Shown here: positions 43,130-53,211 of the stretch, piece by piece
Position numbering within the stretch: the stretch's first letter is position 1
Layout of the letters: the number at the start of each line of letters is the position of its first letter
From: Acanthochromis polyacanthus
Lineage: Eukaryota > Chordata > Actinopteri > Pomacentridae
Length of the DNA: 64,000 nt
Reading direction: 5' to 3'
NCBI RefSeq assembly: GCF_021347895.1
Contig: NC_067120.1
Span: forward strand, 13,129,361-13,193,360
Made by a program: the position numbers and the translations under genes
The notes under the pieces: generated by a model
Seen by the model: only the letters and a program-made list of their open reading frames with translations
Database searches by the model: none
Told to the model about the DNA's origin: nothing

Positions 43130-44545
43130 GTTGACCCCAGTGGCGGATCTTCTGTGAGGGGCACGGGGGGCAGTGGTTCTCCCGTGATCTGATTGGCCAC
43201 CCCATGTGCCCCCCCCCAAAAAAAAATAAAAAAAAAAAATAAATAAAAATAAAAAATTTTCGTTGGAAATTTACATTTGTGATACTCCCATTTCCGACGC
43301 TCATGAACGCAACTTCGTTGTCCGACTGCACTAGAATGCACCAATGACGTTAGTTTGATCTTTTGATTGTATTTGGTTTGGATTTGAAGAAGCTTTGAAG
43401 ACATTTCCTGATTCTGGAGGAGAAGACGAGCAGCATTGTACCTTTGCGGTAAGAAGACTATGGCCGTTTCTCAGTACGTAACTGTCCGTACTTGGTTCTC
43501 AAGTGCATCGAAACTGCATCGGACCAGGCTAGTGTGCATAGATATGAATCAGTAGATAGATATATATCTATGACTGCAGCTGCCAGTAAACAGGAGGGTT
43601 TCATTAGAGAAAGTCAGACACAGTCGCACAGACAGACATTACACCTCACACTGAAACGGAGGTACAGCTCTGAGTCTTGGACAGGATTTATTTTCAAAGC
43701 TGCATGTGTGACGGTAATAATCCGTGCCAGAGCAGACCTCATTAGCACTTCCGCTAGCTCGGCTAACTTCCGGTCACTCCATGGATGCTGTTATCGGTAA
43801 TGTAGCCAGAATATGGATAAATTTTTCGTTTGGGCTTGACAAAGACGACAACAAAAATAATCAGAGCAAGTGGAGCAGCTAGCCGACGCTATTACAGTTT
43901 GATTTACATTTTCAAAGTCACATTTTAAAAATCATGTAATTTTCCCGTAGAACAAATCACAGCTTTTATTTTGTCAGAGAAACCTGGAAACGTTGTTTAT
44001 CCGTAATTCCGCTAACTTGACTGAACGTGGGCTGCAGTTCCCGTTTTTTAAACATCAATAAGATGTATAAATACAGATGGATTTCATATATTTTACTATG
44101 CAGACATTTTTATTGATGTCCAGTATATTTTATAGACAAACATATTTTATAGAAATATTAGAAATGGATTTCTGTTTCCTCATAATAATTGAGTTAATGC
44201 CATTGTGAGACATTAAAGGATTGTTTTCTTAGGTAAATTAATTTAAGGTTTAATTGACTGAAATCTTTGTTGTGTTTCTTTCAATTTGAAATATCTCGGT
44301 TTAATTAATACGGCTCAGTCAGTTACTTTATATATTATTATATATACTTATTCAGTTTAACACTAAATGACGCATCAGTTCATTGAGTATTTCAGAGCCA
44401 CTTTTTTTCTTTTCAATTGTCTGTATTTAAAGTGAAAAAAAGATCTATTAGTTAGAACATGGTGAAAGTGCAGCTAAAGTCAAGTAAAGTTAGCAAAACT
44501 ATGGATAAGCAACGTTTTCTTTTACTTCCAGAAAAATAAAAGCCT

Positions 44546-44748
44546 TGTAGTGGGTTTACATAATTCACCCACGGAACGTTGGGAGTGATGGTTGTGTGTG
44601 AACACGGACTGTTTAGGTTGTTACTCTTCATGTTGTTAAGTTACGTTCCACATGTACTGAGTGGCATTATTCTGTCAGCTGATGTCAGTAAAGAGGTTAG
44701 CACCTGCTTTTGACACTCCGCCTCAGACTCCTGTTCTTCGGCACTACA
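44546..44748 (+). repeat. 5' LTR of the gypsy element
   Basis: This 203-bp direct repeat of 50630-50832 shows no difference by eye. It begins TGTAGTGGG and ends GGCACTACA. As the 5' LTR it should carry the element's promoter, but no TATA box was assigned. Confidence 0.95.
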
Positions 44749-44749
44749 T

Positions 44750-44761
44750 TGGTGACCCCGA
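44750..44761 (+). other. Primer binding site of the gypsy element
   Basis: TGGTGACCCCGA begins two bases after the LTR. It is complementary to a tRNA 3' end finishing in CCA (TCGGGGTCACCA), as expected for the minus-strand primer site. The tRNA species was not identified. Confidence 0.8.
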
Positions 44762-44813
44762 CGTCAGTCCCGTTGAAGTTTCAGAGACTATACTGACTTT
44801 CGAACATATCGGC

Positions 44814-45500
44814 ATGGCTAACCCCGCCATCCTGAGACTGCCGGAGTTTTGGGAGACGTCTGCAGCCACATGGTTCGCGCAGGCGGAGGCTCAGTTTGCC
44901 CTCCGGGGGATTACTGACGACGACTCACGCTACTACCACGTCGTGTCAGCGCTCGGGAGCTCCACTGCAGCCAGAGCGGTGAGTTTCATTACGGCTCCCC
45001 CCGCCCAAGAGAAATATGCTGGGCTGAAAGCTTACCTCCTGCGGCTTTTTGAACTGTCACGCTCGGAACGAGCACGACGTCTCCTGGCTATCCAGGGCTT
45101 GGGGGACCGAAAGCCTTCTGAGCACATGGAGATGATGCTGAACCTACTGGGCGCGGAGGAGCCGAATTTCCTTTTTATCGAACTGTTTTTGAGACACTTG
45201 CCGCCGCACGTCCAGACGGCGCTTGCTAACACGACTATCACGGAGCCTCGCGCGCTGGCCGAAGAGGCGGACCGATTCTTCTTGGCGACCCAGCGCTTCG
45301 CCCCGGAGGTTCTGGCCCCGACGCGCAGCCACGCGCCGCCGAGCGCCGGCGCACCCGCCGGTAGGAGCCGCGCCACCACTGACAGCCGTGCAGGCACAGG
45401 CCTGTGCTACTTCCACGCACGTTTCGGCGCAAAGGCTAAGAGATGCCGTTCCCCTTGCAACTACGGCACGGGGGGAAACGACAAGACCTGCACTCAGTAG
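44814..45500 (+). CDS. Gypsy Gag protein
   Basis: A 228-codon frame from ATG 44814 to TAG 45498-45500. The open frame extends upstream into the LTR, but the ATG at 44814, after the primer site, is the likely start: the protein then opens '[13 protein letters not shown]', a capsid-type opening seen in many Ty3/gypsy Gags. The C-terminal part is Pro/Ala/Arg-rich and contains '[19 protein letters not shown]', a zinc-knuckle-like C-x3-H...C-x3-C cluster usual in some gypsy families. The last codons overlap pol in another frame, with a frameshift signal before the stop. It is intact as far as can be read. Confidence 0.9.
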   Translation: MANPAILRLPEFWETSAATWFAQAEAQFALRGITDDDSRYYHVVSALGSSTAARAVSFITAPPAQEKYAGLKAYLLRLFELSRSERARRLLAIQGLGDRKPSEHMEMMLNLLGAEEPNFLFIELFLRHLPPHVQTALANTTITEPRALAEEADRFFLATQRFAPEVLAPTRSHAPPSAGAPAGRSRATTDSRAGTGLCYFHARFGAKAKRCRSPCNYGTGGNDKTCTQ

Positions 45501-45518
45501 TGGCCGTGAGTGCAGGTC
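45473..45518 (+). promoter_or_regulatory. -1 ribosomal frameshift signal at gag-pol junction
   Basis: The slippery heptamer G GGA AAC (45473-45479) is in the correct X XXY YYZ register with the gag frame. After a 5-nt spacer comes a perfect 12-bp stem: 'gacctgcactca' at 45485-45496 and 'tgagtgcaggtc' at 45507-45518, with a 10-nt loop that includes the gag stop codon. GCCG in the loop could pair with CGGC at 45527-45530 to make a pseudoknot. Slipping back one base leads directly into the pol frame. Confidence 0.85.
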
Positions 45519-48115
45519 CAACGAACCGGCTGCTTTTCATCAGAGACACTCTCTCCGGGCGCAAATTCCTCTGTGACACGGGCGCCCAGAGGAGCGTGAT
45601 TCCGGCTTCGGCGGACGACGCGGCTGGCGGAACACACGGCCCGCCATTAACATCTGCCAACGACGCCCCCATACGGACGTATGGCTTAAGGACTGTGGAC
45701 CTGTGCTTCAACGGTCAACGTTTCACATGGGACTTCGTTACAGCCGACGTTTCTTTTCCCCTACTCGGTGCTGATTTTTTGTGTGCCCACGGGTTGCTCG
45801 TGGACGTCAAGAACGAGCGCCTGGTGGACGCACTGACTTTCTCCTCCCTGGAGTGCGTCCGAGATGTGGGGACGTACAACGGCCTTTCCGGCGCGCTCTC
45901 TGTGGGGGACAGTTACCAACAGCTGCTGAGTGAGTTCCCCGGCCTTACTCGGCCCACCTTTTCTGCCGCAGCGACGGGACACGGAGTGGAACACCACATC
46001 GTCACCGAGGGACCTCCTATCTATGCCAGACCCAGGCGGCTCGACTCGGTGAGGTTGGCAGCGGCTAAGTCAGAGTTCGCCAACATGGAGCGCCTCGGGA
46101 TCATCCGCCGTTCGGACAGCCCGTGGGCTTCGCCGCTTCACATGGTCCCGAAGTCGGAGGGCGGTTGGCTCCCATGCGGTGATTACCGCCGTCTCAACGA
46201 CGCCACCACGCCCGACCGCTACCCCGTCCCCCACATTCAAGACTTCTCTGGACACCTGGCGGGGAAACAGGTGTTTTCCAAGGTGGACCTGGTACGGGGA
46301 TACCACCAGGTTCCCGTTCGCCCTGAGGATGTTCCGAAGACGGCGGTTGTGACGCCTTTCGGTTTGTTTGAGTTCCTGAGAATGCCTTTTGGACTTAAGA
46401 ACGCGGCCCAGTCGTTCCAGCGGCTGATGGACTCAGTGTTGAGAGACATGCCTTTTGTTTTCGTTTACTTAGATGATATCCTCATCGCCAGCTCTTCCGA
46501 GAAGGAGCACTTGGCTCATCTACGGACCCTGTTTACGAGGTTGGACCAGCACGGCCTCATTATTAACTCGGCAAAGTGTGTTTTTGGGGTGCCGGTTATC
46601 CAGTTCCTCGGTCACCTCATCAATAGAGATGGGGCCGCCCCCCTTCCGTCGAAGGTGGAGGCCGTGTCGGGATTTCCCCGCCCACGTTCGGCCCGGGGAC
46701 TTCGAGAGTTCCTCGGGATGGTCACATTCTATCATCGGTTCATCCGACGGGCTGCGCATATCTTTTGCCCACTGTACGAAGCCCTTAGGCACAAGAGTCC
46801 GAACCAGGACATCGACTGGACGTCCGAGAGGTCGAGGGCGTTCGAGGACATTAAGACTGCGCTGTGTCAGGCCGCTTTGCTTGCCCACCCAGCTCCCGGC
46901 GCCCCGATCGCCCTCACCACCGACGCATCTGACTTTGCCGTTGGCGCTGTGCTGGAGCAGCGGGTCAGGGGTGCCTGGCAACCACTCGCCTTTTTCAGCC
47001 GGCAGTTGGTCCCGAGGGAGCGCAAATACAGCACGTTCGACAGGGAGCTGCTCGGCGTCTGGCTGGCAGTCCGCCACTTCCGGTTCCTTCTGGAGGGCCG
47101 TGAGTTTACGGTCTTTGTTGACCACAAGCCCCTCACGTTCTCTATGTCCAAGTCTGCCGAACCTTGGTCTGCCCGCCAGCAGTCTTTCATTTCCGAATAT
47201 ACCACGGACATCCGCCACATCTCTGGCAAGTCCAATGTGGTCGCGGACTGCCTTTCCAGAGCGTTCGTCAGCACAGTCCATTTAGGGCTGGACTACGCCC
47301 GCATGGGGGCGGAGCAGGCTTCCGACCATGAGATTCGGAGCCTGAAAGCCTCGGACACGGGACTGCGCTTAAAGGAGGTCGCGGTTGGCGACTCGGGTGC
47401 CCGGTTATGGTGTGACCTTTCCACTGACCAGCCCAGGCCGCTTGTTCCTGTTGGTTGGCGGCGGGCTGTTTTTGAGGCTGTGCACGGCCTCTCCCATCCT
47501 GGCAGGAAGGCGTCTGTGCGACTGGTGGCTCAGAAGTTCGTCTGGAGGGGGCTGAAGAAGGACGTGCGATCATGGGTCGATTCGTGCGTGGCTTGCCAAC
47601 GTGCCAAGGTGCATCGCCACACCAAAGCCCCGTTAGAGCCGTTTACCGTCCCTGCCAGGAGGTTCGACCACGTTAATGTCGACCTTGTAGGCCCCCTTCT
47701 CCCCTCCCATGGTTTCACCTACCTCCTTACCATGGTGGATAGGACGACCCGTTGGCCTGAAGCCGTGCCCCTCGCTTCAACCTTGTCCACGGACGTGGCC
47801 CGTGCGTTCATCGGGACGTGGGTCGCGCGCTTCGGAACCCCCTCCAACCTCTCCTCAGACCGGGGCGCGCAGTTCACCTCAGAGATCTGGAACGCGGTGG
47901 CCGACGGCCTGAGGGTCAAGTTGCACCGCACGACGGCCTATCACCCGCAGGCTAACGGGTTGTGTGAACGGTTCCATCGCTCTATGAAGGCTGCCCTACG
48001 TGCCAGTCTGACGGACGGCGGTTGGGTGGACAGACTTCCCTGGGTCATGCTCGGTCTCAGGACCGCCCTCAAAGAAGACCTGCAGGCCTCGTCGGCCGAG
48101 CTCGTCTATGGACAA

Positions 48116-50058
48116 GAGTCATTCCATCTCATTTCAACAAATCTGAGGAAATTTTGTTGCATGACCTCCTCTGATCATCTCCAAACTTTTTTTTTAACTA
48201 TCCCAACATAAGAATAGATTACTTGCAAAGTTTTAACATCATATGATTGCTATTTGCTAAGTTATAAAATATTTAAATCCCTATTTTTCCACTCGGAAAT
48301 TGATATGTTAGGTAGAAAGGCTTGATTTAGGAAGATAATACTGGGAACTGACTGATGATATAGACTTACAAGTGATCTGAAGGGTTCAAACACCTTAACA
48401 ATAGAGCAGGAAAAAAAAAATTGGAATGAATATACCCATTTCTCTGTGGTACAGGGCAATTTAAAAATTTGGCGAAAATGGCATTTTTCAAGAATTTAGG
48501 CATTTTTTTCACAAATTTTAATAAGTAACAAGGTTCATATGTTATAAAAATCTCAAAGTACCTTAAAAGTTCTCTCTAACCTAAAAATATCCAAGAGCTA
48601 GCTAGTCTCCTTAGACCTCAAAACGATGCCTATTTATGAAACAGACTGAAAAACACCATACATATATTGGCACAGAAACCAATGTGGGACATGGAGTAGA
48701 AACATGAAACTTTGTCTGTATAACAATAAACATCCGAATAATTGATATCTGAAGTATCAACATTGTTTCTTGAATCCTTCATGGCCAATTTAACCAAGAA
48801 ATGCACTATGTTTTATAGGCGTTTTTTTAGGAATTCTAACTAATATATTGCAGTTAAAATGAGTTATATTGCCTTAGGTCCCATGTAAAACATGTAATTT
48901 GTCCCCAACTTATCACACCACTATTTCTGTCCTTTGAACTGCTTGAATTTCTCTGAAATCAGGCCATCATCTGCACCAGATATGTGGTACTGTCCACCAC
49001 GGCGTGTTGAAGGAGCAGTGATTGGACAGAGGATGTGGGCTGTAGGCACCCACACTACGTCATCCTTTCTAGGCCATGTGAACTTCTTGCTGGGACCTTT
49101 TGGGTGCATGAATTTCACTTGCAAATCTTCAAATTCAGCTGATAAGTCAAATACGATACCGAGGCTGTCCTGAGAATGCAGTCTGGGAGTGATGCCATTT
49201 CTTCTTATTCAGTTACTGTATGAAAGAAAAAACAATGTCTATATAATAATTAACTTCAGATATGCCCTTTGTAACTTATACTACGATGCTGATGCTTCAG
49301 ATTCATCTTTCATCTTTAGTTGGTCATGTAAATGGTTCCTAAAAACAAAAACGAGGATCAAAATGTATAGTAAATTGATTCAGCAGTTGCTCATCTTTGG
49401 CACAAGAAACAAATATGAAAGTAAGTTCACACATACTTCACACATACTAGTTCCTCCAAAAAAAATTTGAACCGCGTACCATGTATCCCACATGCACTTT
49501 TTAATGCCTAAAGTTAGGCTATTTTGGGTCTACACCTGAGTTCAACAGCCTATAAATCAATAAATAAGCTTTATTTTAATGTTTTAAAACTTTTACCTTA
49601 TGCAACTTTCATTAGTAAAGAAGAAAATTCATTCTTTCAATGTCTTTTCACAAGAATAAGTCCTAAAATAGAGGCATGAAAAACCCAAAATAAAGTCGCC
49701 CATGAAATAATAAGGATATTTTGGGAAATTCCACAGTCCAGTATTTTTTTATTTTCATTCATTTCTATACTTTTCTCACCAGAAGGGTAAAAGTTTTGGA
49801 AGGGGAAAAAATTCTGACCATGTAAAAGGAGTATAAATTGCTTTTTTTAGTAGTTTAAAACCCTAAAATCATAGGCGAGGATTAAGTTTGGACTGACTAT
49901 GGGTATTAGATTAGATCATTACTGCTTATACAGTATGTTTATAACCATAATACTTTGCATTTGTTCATAAAATTACCCAAATAAAGCCCAAAAAAATTTT
50001 TGGGAGGATCTGAGAAAGTGGTGCAACAAGCATTTGTTGAATTGACATGGAATGACTC
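48116..50058. mobile_element. 1,943-bp TIR transposon inside gypsy pol
   Basis: The ends are inverted repeats: 48116-48142 and 50032-50058 match at 25 of 27 positions (GAGTCATTCCAT...), and weaker complementarity continues to roughly 80 bp. The target duplication is ACAA (48112-48115 and 50059-50062). The interior is AT-rich, unlike the gypsy around it. A 4-bp duplication with GAG termini does not fit Tc1, piggyBac, hAT or Harbinger. Families with 4-bp duplications such as Sola or Ginger are possible, but I cannot assign one. One interior minus-strand frame (48921-49124) may be a coding remnant. Confidence 0.85.
48921..49124 (-). pseudogene. Possible coding remnant of the TIR transposon
   Basis: A 67-residue minus-strand frame reads 'VKFMHPKGPSKKFTWPRKDD', then 'WVPTAHILCPITAPS' and 'GGQYHISGADD'. 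The residue mix and the Pro/Trp/His pattern look like real protein rather than chance, unlike other frames in this AT-rich element. I do not recognise the family. It starts and ends without a convincing initiator or splice sites, so it may be the last exon or a fossil of an element-encoded protein. Confidence 0.35.
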
Positions 50059-50614
50059 ACAAGTGTTTCGAGTCCCTGGGGACTTCATTCCGGAGGCCAC
50101 GTCCGCTTGGTCGGCTGCCAGGCAGCGGTCCTCCCTGTTGGAGGCCGCAGGTGCTTTCGCGCCTGTCCCCACATCGCAGCACGGCACTCCTGCCTCCTGT
50201 GTGCCTCCCGCCCTGCGTTCGGCGGGTTTTGTGTTCGTTCGCCATGATGCCCACCGGGGGCCTCTGCGCCCCCCCTACGATGGCCCGTTCAAGGTCCTGC
50301 GACACGGGGATAAGACTCTGGTTGTGGACGTTGGTGGACGGGCTGAGACTGTGTCTGTTGACAGGGTTAAGCCCGCCCATGTGGACGTCTCTGGGCCGTT
50401 GGAGTTGGCTCGGGCTCCGCGCAGGGGCCGCCCCCCTCTTCCCCGCCCCGACCCGGTCCCCGTTTCCTCTTCGGGATCGTTGCCTCCCGGTCCGGTGGAT
50501 TGTTTTGTTTCGCCCGCCTTCCCCCTTTTTCCCTCCCTCCCCGCCTCTGCTGTGCGTACCCGTCGGGGTCGGGCCGTTGTCCCTCCTCGGCGCGCGGACT
50601 TTGACTATGGGTGA

Positions 50615-50629
50615 AGTCTGGGGGGCTTG
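50615..50629 (+). other. Polypurine-tract region of the gypsy element
   Basis: Between the pol stop codon and the 3' LTR lies 'agtctggggggcttg', with a G6 run. This is the expected place of the plus-strand primer, although it is not a pure purine tract. Confidence 0.55.
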
Positions 50630-50832
50630 TGTAGTGGGTTTACATAATTCACCCACGGAACGTTGGGAGTGATGGTTGTGTGTGAACACGGACTGTTTAG
50701 GTTGTTACTCTTCATGTTGTTAAGTTACGTTCCACATGTACTGAGTGGCATTATTCTGTCAGCTGATGTCAGTAAAGAGGTTAGCACCTGCTTTTGACAC
50801 TCCGCCTCAGACTCCTGTTCTTCGGCACTACA
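50630..50832 (+). repeat. 3' LTR of the gypsy element
   Basis: A direct repeat of 44546-44748, 203 bp, identical by eye, ending CACTACA and followed by the target duplication GCCT. Confidence 0.95.
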
Positions 50833-51184
50833 GCCTCATATTTGCTATTTATTAAAAAAATCACTAAAAGCAACACTTCCCGTTTGTTTTAGTTTGTTGG
50901 TATTTATCGGTGGAGCAGCAGCACATTTTCCACAGACAGTTTTACTGTCTGTTGTCTTGTTTTAATCAGTTTTCAGTTCAGTAATTCAGTCCTTCAGCTG
51001 ATTGGACCAACAGACACTGAAGGACTAATAAAATAATAAATGATAATTTACTGATTGGTGCCGGTTTTAATACACTTTATGTTCAACTTCAAAACCTCAA
51101 CTAAGGCAGTATGTGTAGCAGCGACAGCAGAAAGAGGTCCTCTCTGGGTGGAAGAACTGCGTCCGAGTGGCAGCTCCCTTTCTG

Positions 51185-51700
51185 CTCTTACCTTACTCAC
51201 TAAACCCCAACTGCTGCGTGGTCCATCAGGATGACTTCTTCAAGCCCCAAGATCAGATTGAAGTTGGTGAAGATGGCTTTAAGCAGTACGATGTCATCAC
51301 TGCTCTGGACATGGACGCCATGATGAGTACGATATACGTGTGGCTGGAGAACCCGGTGAAGTTTGAGAAGTCTCATGGCGTTCATAACACCCTGGACACA
51401 GAGATCATCTCGAAGTCTGACCACAAGGAGGAGACTCACATCCTCATTGTGGAGGGCTTCCTGCTTCAGGCCTTTGATGGACGTGCTAAACCAACGTTAC
51501 TTTATTTCCATCCCATATGAAGAATGCAAAAAGAGGAGGTGCTCTGGGAAGTACACAGTGTCAGACCCCCCCCGGCCTGTTCGATGGCCACGTCTGGACT
51601 ATGGACCTGCGACACAAGAACATCTGCTCACTGTGAAAGATTACGGAGAGCAGGTTTTTGTGACTTCTATGCAGAACACTATGGTGTTTGCTGAGCTGTG
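51185..51700 (+). pseudogene. Intronless broken copy of nicotinamide riboside kinase
   Basis: NMRK enzymes phosphorylate nicotinamide riboside in NAD synthesis. Three frames in order carry family sequence: '[17 protein letters not shown]', '[10 protein letters not shown]' and '[11 protein letters not shown]' (to about 51470); '[20 protein letters not shown]' and 'KYTVSDPP' (about 51455-51570); then 'GLFDGHVW' from about 51572 in a third frame, ended by TGA. The N-terminal Walker A loop (GxTNGGKTT in the family) is missing, and no introns interrupt a stretch that spans several exons in vertebrate NMRK genes. It is therefore a 5'-truncated, frameshifted retrocopy or captured cDNA fragment. It lies inside the hAT element, downstream of the gypsy insertion. 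No poly-A tail or own target duplication was found. Confidence 0.8.
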
Positions 51701-52423
51701 AACTATTAAATGACTTAAGAATATGGAATACTGCTACTGTTTATTATTGTTCTCTGGTTTACTATTAAATGTATAGAGTGCTACTTTCTGTATTTTGTTG
51801 TATTTTAAAATTTACATTACTGCACAGAACATTTCGGATTATTTTACCACAGATCAAAGGTACAGATTGTTGTTGTTCACTGTGTATTGGGTAGTACTCA
51901 TTTTGATTTAGACTCATTAGTATACAGAACCCTATGATGTTTCTGGTTTACAGCTGAGAACTAGTTGCTAAAAGTACAGAATATTATTTCTTATTTTAGG
52001 TGTGATAATTATCAGTAAACATTCTAAGAAGTGGAAATCCACAGAGTTGTATATATAGTACTGTTCTTGCACAATATTTGTCACTTAATTGCCCTCAGGA
52101 TTCTGTCGTTGAGCTTACCAGTTTTACATAACAGGCAGATGCTGCAGCTAATAATGCTGTAATTCACATAAACAAGGAAACAAGTCCATCATAATTTGAA
52201 CGTAAACAGTCCAAAATAAAAAAGGTCATATACAGCTTTCCTACTGGGTTAAAGAGCCAAAAAAAAAAAAAAAACACCATGAAAAACACTTTGTAAAAGC
52301 GAGAGGTCGGTAGCAGCTTTCATTTTTTCTTACAACTTTTCAGTGCCCCCCCCCAAAAAATATCTGTTGTACCCCCCTGTGCCCCCCCACTAAAATTAAT
52401 CTGGACCCGCCCCTGGTTGACCC

Positions 52424-52789
52424 ACATTTCCCACTAATAAATACTGGTTTCTCGTCGTCTTTTGAAACATCAAATGAACCAAAACTGTCTCCAAGGTTGG
52501 ATAATGGGGATGAGTTGGTTTTTGTTTTTGATCATTTGAGAAAAAAAAAAAAACCTGAAAAGTAAAAGAATGTTTATTTTAATGCTTTTTCTGTGCAGAA
52601 ATAAACAAAAGCAGATTATTAACTAATCTACAGATTGGATTTGAGCCTCTTTTGTGTTTGTACTCAGTTATTTTTGTGGATTTTCCCCCAATACTTCTGA
52701 CTTGATTATCATCATCATACTGACTAAAACCTTCTAATCATAAATACAAAAAAACAATCAAAATAGTAACAGGTTCCAAAGAGACAGCT
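52424..52789. other. Spacer between the hAT element and hps5
   Basis: AT-rich sequence with a poly-A run near 52540. No gene or repeat was recognised. Confidence 0.5.
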
Positions 52790-52795
52790 TTTATT
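52790..52795 (-). terminator. hps5 polyadenylation signal
   Basis: TTTATT on the plus strand (AATAAA on the minus strand) lies about 420 bp past the hps5 stop codon, giving a 3' UTR of plausible length. Confidence 0.5.
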
Positions 52796-53211
52796 GACAT
52801 GATATTACCGAGCTAAAATACTACACAGCTATTATTGCCAGTTTATTGTTTGTCACAGCGGTAAAATTTACTGATTGATTTGACCTGGAAGTGCAAAGAT
52901 AAAGGACATGAGATATTTTATTACCTGCACATGCAAAAAGAATCAATATAAATTCTAAAAAAAAAAAAAACCTGTAAGGTGTACATACACCTGAATACTG
53001 ACAAAATTGTCCAGTTAACAAAATGTAGACAAATTAGACAGATAACACTGTTTCACTAGAGAAAAAGTAGCTTTGTGTCAGCTGGGAAGCTTTGACAAGT
53101 ATCAGTGTTTAAACTAAGTCACAGCCTCGACAGCAGTTAGTGGGAAGACTTATATAAAGTGTTAGTTGTGTTATTTCAGAGCAGCTTGTGTCCACAGAGT
53201 GTGATGTAGCA

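Larger units (their letters stand above)
45443..50614 (+). pseudogene. Gypsy Pol polyprotein, split by a transposon
   Basis: It is in the -1 frame relative to gag and presumably entered by frameshifting at 45473-45479. Domains in order: protease ('[12 protein letters not shown]', about 45568-45603); reverse transcriptase (about 46050-46620) with 'YLDDILIAS'; RNase H ('[15 protein letters not shown]', 'FVDHKPL'); integrase with an HHCC zinc cluster ('HGLSHPG', 'CVACQRAK') and a DDE set ('NVDLVGPL', 'SDRGAQFTS', 'GLCERFHRS'). The frame is open from 45443 to the insertion at 48116, resumes after 50058 in the same frame class, and ends at TGA 50612-50614 after an Arg/Pro-rich C-terminal part. The intervening 1.9 kb belongs to another element and contains stops. 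All catalytic motifs lie before the break. Confidence 0.92.
44546..50832 (+). mobile_element. Ty3/gypsy LTR retrotransposon, full length but interrupted
   Basis: Two 203-bp LTRs (44546-44748, 50630-50832) that I read as identical enclose gag and pol in the order protease, reverse transcriptase, RNase H, integrase, which is the Ty3/gypsy order. No envelope gene is present. The ends are TGTAGTG...CACTACA. The target duplication is GCCT (44542-44545 and 50833-50836). Base composition inside is clearly richer in GC than the surrounding fish DNA. Pol is split by a TIR element at 48116-50058, so this copy cannot make a complete integrase/C-terminal region. Identical LTRs point to a recent insertion. 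Confidence 0.95.
43138..52415. mobile_element. hAT-type DNA transposon, host of nested insertions
   Basis: The left end reads CAGTGGCGGATC and the right end, read inward, CAGGGGCGGGTC: 12-bp inverted ends with two differences and the CAG(T/G)GGCGG form typical of hAT elements. The 8-bp duplication GTTGACCC is perfect at 43130-43137 and 52416-52423, also as expected for hAT. Without the inner gypsy insertion it is about 3.0 kb. No hAT transposase is recognisable, so it appears non-autonomous. It carries the broken NMRK copy at 51185-51700. C-rich stretches lie just inside both ends (near 43210 and 52350). It sits between tpo and hps5. Confidence 0.85.

Noticed and set aside
43492..43800. A 102-codon frame in the left arm of the hAT element as a transposase piece
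   Set aside because: It shows no hAT dimerisation motif or BED zinc finger and no splice support.
46473..47285. Long alternative frames within gypsy pol on both strands (270 and 253 codons)
   Set aside because: Shadows of GC-rich pol; only the frame with the protease, reverse transcriptase, RNase H and integrase motifs is meaningful.
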